Assembly (NCBI GenBank): GCA_022360875.1
Contig: JAKSBZ010000234.1
Span: forward strand, 1-50,915
Direction: 5' to 3'
Source of the DNA: Cytophagales bacterium
Lineage (GTDB): Bacteria; Bacteroidota; Bacteroidia; Cytophagales; Cyclobacteriaceae
DNA length: 50,915 bases
Part shown: positions 28,519 through 37,600 of the stretch, piece after piece
How the letters are laid out: the number at the start of each line of letters is the position of its first letter
How positions within the stretch are numbered: position 1 is the first letter of the stretch
Translations under genes and position numbers: made by a program
The notes under the pieces: generated by a model
Told to the model about the DNA's origin: nothing
The model's database searches: none
What the model saw: the letters and a program-made list of their open reading frames with translations, nothing else

Positions 28519-28522
28519 TGTA

Positions 28523-28665
28523 GTCTTGGTTCCGCAAGGATTAACAGGGAATTTAATAGCTGACCCCGCAACCGTGCGTCCGAAAACCTCACTTTCTCCT
28601 CTATGCCACTGCCGAAAAGGCGGGAAGGCTAAAGTGACTGGACAAGCCGGGAGACCTGCCAAGTA
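28523..28665 (+). ncRNA. Cobalamin riboswitch
   Basis: The RNA leader senses adenosylcobalamin and represses the B12 uptake genes when cofactor is plentiful. The B12 box AAGCCGGGAGACCTGCC (28644-28660) is nearly perfect. Other conserved blocks come in the right order: GGTTCC (28528-28533), CAGGGAA (28545-28551), CCCGCAACCGT (28564-28574), GCCACTG (28605-28611) and GCGGGAAGGC (28620-28629). The closing P1 helix is visible as CTTGG (28525-28529) with CCAAG (28659-28663). After the box a hairpin TTGAC (28676-28680)/GTCAA (28698-28702) could be the regulatory stem. The genes downstream (surface lipoprotein, BtuB-like receptor, BtuG-like propeller) fit the expected regulon. Confidence 0.95.
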
Positions 28666-28758
28666 TGCTGCTGTTTTGACTGTTCGAGGGATTAGCGGTC
28701 AACACGTAGAATGATCACATTCATCTAAAACACAACCGCATCGAATAGTTTTATTCAT

Positions 28759-28796
28759 CTTTGCCAAAGTCAGACGCCGCTTTGGGCAAAGAGCGG
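28759..28796 (+). promoter_or_regulatory. Overlapping alternative hairpins before the first B12 gene
   Basis: Two stems compete in the leader: CTTTGCC (28759-28765) with GGCAAAG (28785-28791), and CCGCT (28777-28781) with AGCGG (28792-28796). They interleave, so both can form together only as a pseudoknot. They lie 30-70 nt before the ATG at 28828 and may be part of the riboswitch expression platform. The same segment includes CATCTTTG (28756-28763), a near match to a -7 element, so an internal promoter is an alternative. Confidence 0.35.
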
Positions 28797-28827
28797 AACG
28801 TTTCATTATTTTTTTAATCGCACAACA

Positions 28828-29937
28828 ATGAAAAAAACATTTCGTCTGCTGAGTCTGCTGGCTCTTTTTTCCTGCTCGGAAGGTGAGGAATACGCCGATA
28901 TTCCCGAGCCTTTAGCCATCACCTGGAAAGCGCCCAAAAACATCAATCTTGAAAAAGGAGAAACTAAAACTTTCACTCCTGAAGTAAGCAACATCAATGA
29001 CAAAACAGTTTTTTACTGGAAACAGGAAGGACTCGTCATCGCCCAAACGCAAGCGCTGGAATTCAGCAAGCGAAGCGCAGGAACCTACCGGCTTGCTTTT
29101 TACGCGCAAAACGAACATTCCAAAGACTCTGTAACCTTTTCCGTTACGGTCAGCAGCAGTCAGCCTGCCAACTCCGACGCTTACATCTCCGAAGTTTTTG
29201 AATATCTGCCCGCCCCGGGCCAATTCATCAACACGAGCATAGGAAATAAAAACTCAGGCGAAAAGCTGATCGGGGAAAACTCCGGAGAAATCTCACTCGG
29301 GGGATTCGGAGGCCGCGTTGTGGCAGGCTTCAACCACAATATCAGCAACCGGGAAGGCGAAGACTTCATCATCTACGGAAATGTTTTCCGAAGAAAGGGA
29401 AAAGAAATCAATTCCGAGCCGGGAATTGTCTGGATAATGCAGGACGAAAACGGAAACGGAAAACCCGACGACACCTGGTACCAGATCAAAGGCGAAGCCC
29501 ACAGCGACAAAGGCGTGGTTTACAATTATGAAATCACCTACACCAGGCCTAGCACTAAAAAAGGCGACATCAAATGGACCGACAACCAAAACGGTTCAGG
29601 CTCTATTCCGCACAACCAGTTCCACGACCAAACCTACTTTCCGCTATGGCTGGAAAGCAACACGCTGACGCTTTCGGGAACACTTTTGCCACACCGTACT
29701 ACTATAAACAAAGATGGCCATTCTATAAGTCGCTGGTACGGAAAAGGATATGCTGACAACACCCATGGCGGCGACCGCATCGACATCAGCTGGGCGGCGG
29801 ACGCGAAGGGCAATCCTGTAAACCTGCCTCACATCCGGTTTATAAAAATACAAAACGCCGTCAATCACTCAACAGGAAGGCTTGGTGAAATCTCGACAGA
29901 GGTGGCCGGCATTGCCGATCTGTCGCTGATTGAATAA
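28828..29937 (+). CDS. PKD-like surface lipoprotein of the B12 uptake operon
   Basis: First gene after the cobalamin riboswitch. The 369-residue protein has a lipoprotein signal (LLALFSC, Cys16) followed by the acidic SEGEEYAD patch that marks surface-exposed lipoproteins in Bacteroidota. Residues about 30-108 form an Ig/PKD-like domain. The rest (about 115-365) holds EVFEYLPAPGQFINTSIG, GGFGGRVVAGFNHNI, EPGIVWIMQDENGNGKPDDTWY (an acidic, possibly calcium-binding loop) and a C-terminal IRFIKIQNAVNH strand region. Similar putative cell-surface proteins occur in B12 loci of Bacteroidota, but I cannot assign a biochemical role. Capture or handover of cobalamin to the BtuB-like receptor is inferred from context. 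The next gene starts 73 nt later. Confidence 0.8.
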   Translation: MKKTFRLLSLLALFSCSEGEEYADIPEPLAITWKAPKNINLEKGETKTFTPEVSNINDKTVFYWKQEGLVIAQTQALEFSKRSAGTYRLAFYAQNEHSKDSVTFSVTVSSSQPANSDAYISEVFEYLPAPGQFINTSIGNKNSGEKLIGENSGEISLGGFGGRVVAGFNHNISNREGEDFIIYGNVFRRKGKEINSEPGIVWIMQDENGNGKPDDTWYQIKGEAHSDKGVVYNYEITYTRPSTKKGDIKWTDNQNGSGSIPHNQFHDQTYFPLWLESNTLTLSGTLLPHRTTINKDGHSISRWYGKGYADNTHGGDRIDISWAADAKGNPVNLPHIRFIKIQNAVNHSTGRLGEISTEVAGIADLSLIE

Positions 29938-30010
29938 GCCGAGTGTCAGATTATAACAGCAAATCATAGTTTGCCATAAAAGAAAGCGGTAAACTTTAAC
30001 AATTATATAA

Positions 30011-31969
30011 ATGAAGAAGATACTGTTTGCAAGCCTGTTCATCTTGCTTGGCTTTCAGGGAATTGCTCAGAAAGAAGACAATGCCTACTACCTGCCGGAT
30101 CTGGACATCACAGACAGCCGAATTCTTGAACGCTCGGGATTCAAAAACCAGAAAATCGACTCCGCATCCATTGCCGAAAACACCGCGTCGGATCTGGGCG
30201 AGCTGCTGTCCTTGCAGTCTCCCATCTTCATCAAACGACAAGGCGTGGGCGGACTGGCCACGCCTTCATTCCGCGGCACCGGCGCCAGCCACACGCAGCT
30301 TTTCTGGAACGGCATCAACCTGAACAACCCGATGCTCGGACAGGTCGATCTTTCGCTGTTCCCGGTTTTTCTGAACAACAAAATAAACGTGAATTTTGGC
30401 GCATCCAGCCTGCTCTACGGCACAGGCGGACTGGGCGGAGCCATAAGGCTGGAAAGCCAGCCGAGCTGGGAAAAAGGACTGTCGGTTACGGCCAGACAGT
30501 ACGCAGGCAGTTTTTCAACTTTCGCCACCAGCCTGGGCATTCGCACGGGCAATGAAAAATGGAACAGCACAACCAAAGTGTATTTCAAAACCGCCGACAA
30601 CGATTTTGAGTTCACCAATACTTCCCAAAAAGAAAGCCCGGAGCAAGACGAATATCCCAGACAAAAAAACAAGCACGCCGAACAAAAACAGCAAGGTTTT
30701 CTGCAGGAAATCAGCCGGAAGCTCGGCCGGTCAGATCAAATAACCGGACGCTTCTGGCACCAGAAAAACGACCGCAACCTGCCTCCTTCCATGAACAAGC
30801 CAAGCAGCAAAGCCGTGCAGAAGGACGACGCAAGCCGGGGAATACTTGAATGGCAGCACAACGATGCCTTTAAAAATATAATTGTCCGCGGCGCCTGGGT
30901 GGAAGAAACCATCAGCTACAACAACCCGGACACTAATACTGATACAAAAAGCCTCAGCACCAGCTGGCACCTGAACGGGATTTTCAATTTCCAGCTGCAC
31001 GAGTCACTTTATCTGAACAGCGGATTTACGGCAAGAAAGGACAATGCTAAAACTGACAACTACCAGGATTTGGAGTCCGAAAAAAAAGTCAGCCGCGTTC
31101 AGGACAAACAAGATATTTACATGAATCTGGAATGGCAGCCGTCTCCCCGGTGGTCGCTGTCGGCGCTGGCCCGCCAACAATGGATCGACGGTAAAGCGAA
31201 ACCCTTTCTCCCTTCCCTGGGCGCTTCTGTCGAGGTCCTGAACAAAAAAACATTCAATTGGCAAACTCAGGCGAATTTTTCCCGAAACTTCCATGCGCCC
31301 TCGCTCAACGACCGTTACTTCTACCCTGTAGGCAATCCGAATCTGAAACCAGAAAAAGGCTGGAACGGCGAACTGGCCAACCGGTGGAAACTAAAACACA
31401 AGCTTTTTACTGCCGAATACGAACTGACGGCTTTTTACTCCGATATCGACAACTGGATTATCTGGCGCCCGGGAGTCCTTCGGCTGTGGAAGCCTGAAAA
31501 TCTTCGCAGAGTCATTTCCAAAGGCTTGGAGCACACGCTTTCGGTGCAGTGGAATATCGGCGAATGGAAAATGCACACCCGGATCAACTATTCGTACATT
31601 TCGTCCGAAAACCAAAAGAGCTACGACGGCCAGGACGATATCGTAAACGAACAGCTGATTTACGTTCCCAGGCACAATTTCAATGGTTTTTTCCGCCTCC
31701 GGTACCGCAGCTGGCATGCCACTGTGGAAGAACAGGGCTATGGAAAGCGAAATATCCGGACAAAAGAATATCAGAATGACGAATATCTGGCCGCCTACTG
31801 GCTCACAAACATCAATATCGGGCGGTCATTCAACTGGGGAACTCACCGTGTCGATGCACAGCTGAGAATCAACAACTTCTTTGGCTATCACTACCAGTCC
31901 GTTGCCCGGAGACCAATGCCTGAAAGGTGTTTCGGTTTTACAATTGTATACTCATTTATAAATTCATAA
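30011..31969 (+). CDS. btuB: TonB-dependent receptor, BtuB-like cobalamin transporter
   Basis: An outer-membrane beta-barrel of 652 aa that imports ligand with TonB energy. A signal peptide ends near GIAQ (residue 20), a possible TonB box LPDLDITDSR follows, and then the plug domain (about 50-145) with DLGELLSLQSPIFIKRQG, SFRGTGASHTQLFWNG and SSLLYGTGGLGGAIRLES. The barrel includes the family motif FHAPSLNDRYFYPVGNPNLKPEKGWNGEL and ends in an aromatic-rich strand (GFTIVYSFINS). Placement under a cobalamin riboswitch, with a BtuG-like gene next, makes cobalamin the best substrate. No periplasmic binding protein or inner-membrane BtuCD genes are in the window. Confidence 0.88.
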   Translation: MKKILFASLFILLGFQGIAQKEDNAYYLPDLDITDSRILERSGFKNQKIDSASIAENTASDLGELLSLQSPIFIKRQGVGGLATPSFRGTGASHTQLFWNGINLNNPMLGQVDLSLFPVFLNNKINVNFGASSLLYGTGGLGGAIRLESQPSWEKGLSVTARQYAGSFSTFATSLGIRTGNEKWNSTTKVYFKTADNDFEFTNTSQKESPEQDEYPRQKNKHAEQKQQGFLQEISRKLGRSDQITGRFWHQKNDRNLPPSMNKPSSKAVQKDDASRGILEWQHNDAFKNIIVRGAWVEETISYNNPDTNTDTKSLSTSWHLNGIFNFQLHESLYLNSGFTARKDNAKTDNYQDLESEKKVSRVQDKQDIYMNLEWQPSPRWSLSALARQQWIDGKAKPFLPSLGASVEVLNKKTFNWQTQANFSRNFHAPSLNDRYFYPVGNPNLKPEKGWNGELANRWKLKHKLFTAEYELTAFYSDIDNWIIWRPGVLRLWKPENLRRVISKGLEHTLSVQWNIGEWKMHTRINYSYISSENQKSYDGQDDIVNEQLIYVPRHNFNGFFRLRYRSWHATVEEQGYGKRNIRTKEYQNDEYLAAYWLTNINIGRSFNWGTHRVDAQLRINNFFGYHYQSVARRPMPERCFGFTIVYSFINS

Positions 31970-31997
31970 TTTATTTATAAAAAAATTACAAAGCGAA

Positions 31998-33086
31998 ATG
32001 CTTTCATTTAAAAAATATATCGCTCCCGCATTATTAGCATTGCTCTCATGCAACGAACCCGAAGACGCTCTTGTCAAAAACTTTGAAACGGTCAGCGGCA
32101 GTTTTTCCAGCGGCGTATACATCCTCAACGAGGGCAATTTCGACTGGGGAACCGGATCCGTTTCATTTTTCAACCCCAAAAAGACTTACAGAGAAAACGA
32201 CGGCTTTCTGCACAGCGAATCTAAAGTGTTTGAGCAAATCAACAAGTCGGAAATCGGCAATGTTGTGCAGTCGATGACGGTATTCAACGGCAAAGGATAC
32301 ATTGTTGTCAACAACTCGGAAAGCGTGAAAGTCGTCCAGCCCGAAACAATGAAATGGCTAGGCACCATAAAGATGCCCGAAGGCAGTCCGAGACATCTGC
32401 TTCCAATTCACTCGGGAAAAGCCTACCTGACCGAGCTGTACAAAAACTGTATTTATGTCATTGATCTGAAAAAAAATGAAATATCCAAAAAAATTCCCGT
32501 AAGCGGATGGACCGACAAGCTCCTGCTTTTTGAAAACCACGCATACATAACAAAAAGACGATCGACATTCGACAAACGAAAAGGCGGAGGCATGATGCTG
32601 AAAATCGATACACGGACCGACGAAGTGGTCGACAGCGTGAGCTTGCCCAAAGGTCCCTGCTCGTTGCAGATCGATCAGATGCGAAAGCTTTGGGTGCTCT
32701 GCGACGGCGGATTTAAGGATACTCCGGCGCTGGTGAGAATAAATCCCTACACCATGAAAACAGAGAAAAAAATGCTTTTCGAAAACCAGGCCGGCCTTGC
32801 TCCTTCCGATCTGGAAATAAACGCCTCCAAAGACACGCTGTACTTTCTGAACGGCGGCGTTTCGCGCCATCCCATTCACGCCGACAAACTTTCTGGCAAT
32901 TTTATTCCCAGAAAAAGAATGTTCTACGGGCTTGACATCCATCCGAAAACCGGCGAGCTGTATGTGGCCGATGCACTCGACTTCATGCAGCGCGGCGTAG
33001 CCTACCGATTTTCGAAAAAGGGAAAACCGCTTGATTCCATGCGCGTGGGCGTTATTCCTTGCCAGTTCGTGTTTATGGAGCAATAA
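31998..33086 (+). CDS. btuG: BtuG-like surface beta-propeller lipoprotein (DUF5074/YncE-like)
   Basis: A 362-residue lipoprotein (LLALLSC, Cys18, with acidic NEPEDA after it, suggesting surface display). The body is a seven-bladed propeller of YncE/DUF5074 type with repeated strand patterns such as GVYILNEGNFDWGTGSVSFF, KGYIVVNNSESVKVV, KAYLTELYKNCIYVIDL, LWVLCDGG and GELYVADALDF. In Bacteroides, BtuG proteins of this architecture bind cobalamin very tightly and sit on BtuB as a lid; by homology and operon position this protein probably does the same. It starts 28 nt after the btuB stop. No terminator is evident between it and the kinase-like gene 84 nt downstream. Confidence 0.85.
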   Translation: MLSFKKYIAPALLALLSCNEPEDALVKNFETVSGSFSSGVYILNEGNFDWGTGSVSFFNPKKTYRENDGFLHSESKVFEQINKSEIGNVVQSMTVFNGKGYIVVNNSESVKVVQPETMKWLGTIKMPEGSPRHLLPIHSGKAYLTELYKNCIYVIDLKKNEISKKIPVSGWTDKLLLFENHAYITKRRSTFDKRKGGGMMLKIDTRTDEVVDSVSLPKGPCSLQIDQMRKLWVLCDGGFKDTPALVRINPYTMKTEKKMLFENQAGLAPSDLEINASKDTLYFLNGGVSRHPIHADKLSGNFIPRKRMFYGLDIHPKTGELYVADALDFMQRGVAYRFSKKGKPLDSMRVGVIPCQFVFMEQ

Positions 33087-33138
33087 GCCGATTGACGGAC
33101 ACCGCACATACTGGGTAAAAACTAATGTATTTATATAT

Positions 33139-33158
33139 GTTTATATTAATGTATAAAC
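33139..33158. promoter_or_regulatory. Inverted repeat upstream of the kinase-like gene pair
   Basis: GTTTATA (33139-33145) and TATAAAC (33152-33158) form a 7-bp inverted repeat with a 6-nt spacer, ending 12 nt before the ATG at 33171, within a strongly AT-rich block. It could be an operator or a weak RNA hairpin covering the start. It lacks a T tract, so it is not a terminator. Confidence 0.35.
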
Positions 33159-33170
33159 AACTGATGCGTT

Positions 33171-34538
33171 ATGTTTTCTCCCAAGCGAAAAAAAGATCCC
33201 GGTTTTGTACCTCCAAAAAACGGCGCAGGTCCGAACGGAGCGTACATGAACGACCAAAGGGCCCAGAGCCAGCAGGAAGCCGACTGGATAAAAATGATGC
33301 AAGGAGACACTTCGGAAAAAACAGTGCCCGACGACCTAGAAATTGTAGAAACCAGCCAGCCGGAACAGACAGGCAACGGGCAGGTATTCTACCTTAAAGA
33401 TGCCCGGGGAAGGGAATATATGATCAAGCTCAGCCCCGACAAAGGCGCACTGGAACGCGAGAATTTTGCCTCCAACTTTATAAATGACGCCGGAGGAGAG
33501 CGAATTAAAGCCCCTGAATCACAGCTGATCGGAAGGCATTCCGAAGGCTACACGCAGCTGCTTAGCGCGGCCATGAACTCGGACGACCTGCAGTCCATGC
33601 AGCTGGCCAAACTGCTGGACAGCTACCAAGGAGAAAACGTGCTGTTTATGGAAAAAATGCCCGGAAGGAAGCTGGAGGCACAGCTGACATCCAAAGAACA
33701 AAGCGAAGAAGACATGGCGCTGATCAACAGGCCGGCAACCCTGTGGGCGATGGGCGAAACGCTGGCCTTCGATATAGTTTTAGGCAATTCCAGCCGGCTC
33801 ATCAGCGGCCAGCCCGACTTCGGAAACATGCTTTTTGACGATGCTTCCAAAGAATTCTCGCTTACCGGCCAATCCATGAGCGTTTACGGACAGCGCCAGG
33901 GAGTCCGGAGCATCGCTCCCGAAGAATTCAAAAAATCCAAAACAAGCGCAGGCTTCTCGCAGGATCCCGGAAGCAAGAACGCTGACAAAGGCCATGAATG
34001 GGAAGTGATGGACTACAAGCAGGCCGCCCGCCACAATGCCAGAAATCCCGAGATCGCAGACTGGGAATTCAAAACCTACGGCCAGTCATCGCTGGGGCTT
34101 ATCGGAAAAATGTCAATGCCGCACTACGCAAAAAAAGCGGGTGAAGGCGTAAACAATGTGCTTCAGGAAATGCTGGATATGTTTATGCAAAACACATCCG
34201 GCCAGGGAAGAGCCGTCTCGAGAGTTTGCGAACTTATCGAAGGCCACTGCGGCGTGGCTGTTGCCCATCCCGAGATTATTGGCGCCGGCTTCGTCAACGC
34301 ACTGAAAAACATAGGCCTAATGATGCGCAAACCCGGCACTGTCGAAAAACTGGAAGAGAGAAAAACAAATGACTTCGATGAAGAAGTAGACGCACTAACT
34401 CACAGCCTTGTGCAAATCGGAAATATGTTTGCCAACAACAAATTCCTTAAAAAAGTGGAAGGCAAACTCAACAAAGAAAAGAAACGCATGGAGCGCGAAG
34501 AAGGCCTCAAAAAGATAAGGAAAATGCTGAACAGATAA
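33171..34538 (+). CDS. Kinase-like protein lacking catalytic acidic residues (putative pseudokinase)
   Basis: A 455-residue soluble protein. Residues about 70-240 resemble an atypical kinase core of the actin-fragmin kinase/HipA/PI4-kinase type: an ATP-lysine-like strand YMIKLS (Lys86), a helix with ERENFASNFI (about 95-104), a hinge-like FMEKMPGR (159-166) and a catalytic-loop-like GETLAFDIVLGNSSRL (195-210). The larger protein encoded next shares these blocks clearly (GETFAYDLILGNFDRF, SNFI, MEK.xG). The Asp of the GNxDR motif is Ser here (208), and the metal-binding DID of the partner aligns with LTG (231-233), so catalysis is doubtful. The C-terminal 200 residues are helical and end in a Lys/Glu-rich tail (about 430-455). 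The N-terminal 50 residues are polar and disordered-looking (PPKNGAGPNGAYMNDQRAQ), similar to leaders of contractile-injection cargo. No specific family name can be given. Confidence 0.7.
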   Translation: MFSPKRKKDPGFVPPKNGAGPNGAYMNDQRAQSQQEADWIKMMQGDTSEKTVPDDLEIVETSQPEQTGNGQVFYLKDARGREYMIKLSPDKGALERENFASNFINDAGGERIKAPESQLIGRHSEGYTQLLSAAMNSDDLQSMQLAKLLDSYQGENVLFMEKMPGRKLEAQLTSKEQSEEDMALINRPATLWAMGETLAFDIVLGNSSRLISGQPDFGNMLFDDASKEFSLTGQSMSVYGQRQGVRSIAPEEFKKSKTSAGFSQDPGSKNADKGHEWEVMDYKQAARHNARNPEIADWEFKTYGQSSLGLIGKMSMPHYAKKAGEGVNNVLQEMLDMFMQNTSGQGRAVSRVCELIEGHCGVAVAHPEIIGAGFVNALKNIGLMMRKPGTVEKLEERKTNDFDEEVDALTHSLVQIGNMFANNKFLKKVEGKLNKEKKRMEREEGLKKIRKMLNR

Positions 34539-34670
34539 TCACCGGCCACAAGCACGAATTACTTGTCTCAGGCCTTTCAAAGAAGGTGATATGCGGTTTT
34601 TTGCTTACGCCTTGTATAAATTCTTGCTGGAATTAATCAGGTAAGAAAATTGATTGCTGGTACATTTAGC

Positions 34671-37600
34671 ATGTATCAATCCCGGTCTACAGGAAAGCCA
34701 GCAAATAAAAACATGGGCGGCCGAGCGGCTCAGGCAAAACAACCGCCTGTACTGCAGATGCTGCCTCCCGTACAGCTGCTTATGAGCGCTGCGCGATACA
34801 AATCCCTGGTGCTGCTTCCAAGCAGCATCTATCAGAAAGGAAAGGAAATCAAAAAGCCCAATCTCTCCGAAGCCTTGAAAAAAGGAGAGCAAACCAGCAT
34901 CAATGATGTCAGCCCCCTTATAAGAAAAATCATCCAATTGCTGGAAGAGTACCACTTTCACCGCCCGATAATGGCCCAGTATCACACCGAGGCGTATATC
35001 TTTCTATGGGACATTCTGCACGAGCTTGAAGAATATGTGTTCAAATGGAGCAACGCCCACCCGATTCCCAAAGAAAAAAAGAACAATCCCAACGAGCTTC
35101 CCTACTGGGATGTGTATTCCAAGCTTTTGGATGAAATACAAGAGGAACGACGCGTGCTTTTGGCGGAAATGAAGCAAAACGAACTCGATTGGCAGGAACT
35201 CGGAAGAAGCGCTCCTGAAGCGAAATCAGCTTCCCCTACTCAAATAAGCGAAAAACAGCTTCCCGTGTTGGAATCCAGCTCATATATGACGAAAAAAAAC
35301 AAGCTTGAAAACCAGCAGCTCCTGCACAGCTGGATGCTTCGCTTGCAGCAAGTCCCAACCGGAAATGAAATCGTGCAGTCGTATTTAAAAAAGGCAGCTT
35401 CGCGATGGGCTTCTCCGCTAAAAATCCGCTTTTCCCAGCAGTTTTCCCTCCCCGGCTTTCAGAAAAAACCCTTCAGCGCAGCATATGATTTTACACATTT
35501 CGTAAGCGCTTCTAGCTACCTCGCTTCATGGGATTCATCGGGCAGTATGCTAGGTTTCTACCCGCCCTATATCCTGCTGGGAATGGCAATGGCCGAATAC
35601 ACAGGAGCAAAAGATCCGAAAACCTGCGAAAAACAGCTCCTGAAAGAATTTCAGCTGAAAACCTCCGGAGAGCCTTACTTTCGACGAAATACCGATCTGG
35701 AAGTCGTAAGCTTTGATAGCGAAGACAGCGAAGGTGATTCGCTTTGTTACAAAATCGGAAAAGAACAAACAGCGCTGAAAGCCGAGGCGGCAAACACCTA
35801 CTCTGTCCGCCCCTCCCTCCTGTCCCAGCCGGTCTACGAACGTTTGTATTCACTGGACTTTATCCCGCGCAGCATTGACCCTCAAAGCATTATTTTCCAT
35901 CCTCCCCACAGAACTGACATTCAGGAAGTCAGCCAGATCTTTGAGTTCTCCGTAAGAAAAAAAACAGGAGAAAAAACCCAGAAATATATCCTGAAATTTC
36001 CATATCCACATACCAACGCTCATTATTTCTGGACGGAAAGACACGAAAAAGAAGCCTTCTCCTCAAACTTTATCCATTTAATGGGCAAAAAAGCCTACGC
36101 TCCGGCTTGTTTGCCGCTGTCGCTTTCTTCCCCGCTGCTGCTTGAGCTGCAAAAACACCTAAGGCAACGCGGAACCAACAGCGCAGGACAGCGTCTGATA
36201 GAAAGACTAAACACCAAACAGTCAACGCGGGAACGGTTTGAGTGTCTGCTGATGGAAAAAGTGGAAGGCCATTCGTATGTCAGTATGAAAAAGCTATCCA
36301 GAAGAAATTTAGTAAGTGCTAGCTCTTTTAAATCGCTATTCAATGAAATGATTCTGAACAAACGAGTGCAGAGGGGAATGGGAGAAACATTCGCATACGA
36401 CCTTATCCTAGGCAATTTCGATCGTTTCACTCTGGGTTTGCACGAAAGCAATATAAGATTAAACGTTGCCTTTATGCAAAGTGGGTCTTCACGCAATCCC
36501 TTGCTGCCCTACACCATCAGTTCCGAATACCCGGTGATAGACATTGACCAAACGCTAAGCGCATTCGGAATGTACCTAATGCTGAGAAGCTTCACTGATA
36601 GTGGAGTGATCGTAAAATTCAGCTATCATACAGATGAGGAAATACAACGAATTAATTACCTCTTGCATAACAGCAAAAAGCATCCAAAGGAGTATTACAT
36701 TGCAAGCCGGCAGCTAACAGAAACACTTAAAATAAGAGTTCGCTCCTATATTCAGGATTTTCTGGAAAGCAGCCAACCGGGCGCTGTAAAACAAATCGGC
36801 CTGCTTCCTCTTACTCAAACGATTGTCTCCAACTTACAGGGCACTGGAAATATACGATTCGTTGACCTTGGATTTATGGAAACATTGCTGCGGCTCAAAA
36901 ACAACCGCCATTTGCTGCGATCGATTCGAATGGCGCATTTCGGAAGTTTTCAGGACGAAGCAAACACTTTTTTCAGTGCCTGGCAGGGTATTATTGACGT
37001 TGTACAAGAATTCGACGAGAATGAACTGACTCTTCTAGTGTCCAAACTAAGTAATTCCTACGACCAGAGTCCCGAACGGCATCCCCAGGGCACAGAAGCG
37101 TTAACTATACACCCAGAAAACGAAACGGAAGCACAGTCTGAAACTCTTCCCGACAAGTCCCCTTGGGGGTTGCTGCCTGCTCCCCCTATTGGATGGAGCG
37201 GCTATCGCGGCACGCACCTGTACAGCGTTTTAGAAAGCAATGCCTTTTTTGTCAGAAGCACAGACCACACGCCTTTCCGTCTTGCCACTGAATATATTTT
37301 TCACGGTAACCCCGAGATGCTCAGCGAAAAGCACCGCACGGTTGAGCAGCGGGTAAAGCAAAGCGCCTCCCAAATTTTTCCTGCTGAGCCTGCTCCGCCG
37401 CAAGTCGGTACAGAGCAAGCTGGCTTGAATAGAAGATCGTTTGAAAGGAAACTACAAACAAGCGTCTATCTTGGACTGCTGGGAAGCAATCTTATAAAAG
37501 GACTGAAAATCCCTAAAAAAGATATCGGAGAACTCGTCTACCGCGGATCCGAATCGATGAACAAATTAGGACAAGATCCACCCTTTTGGAGAGATACTCC

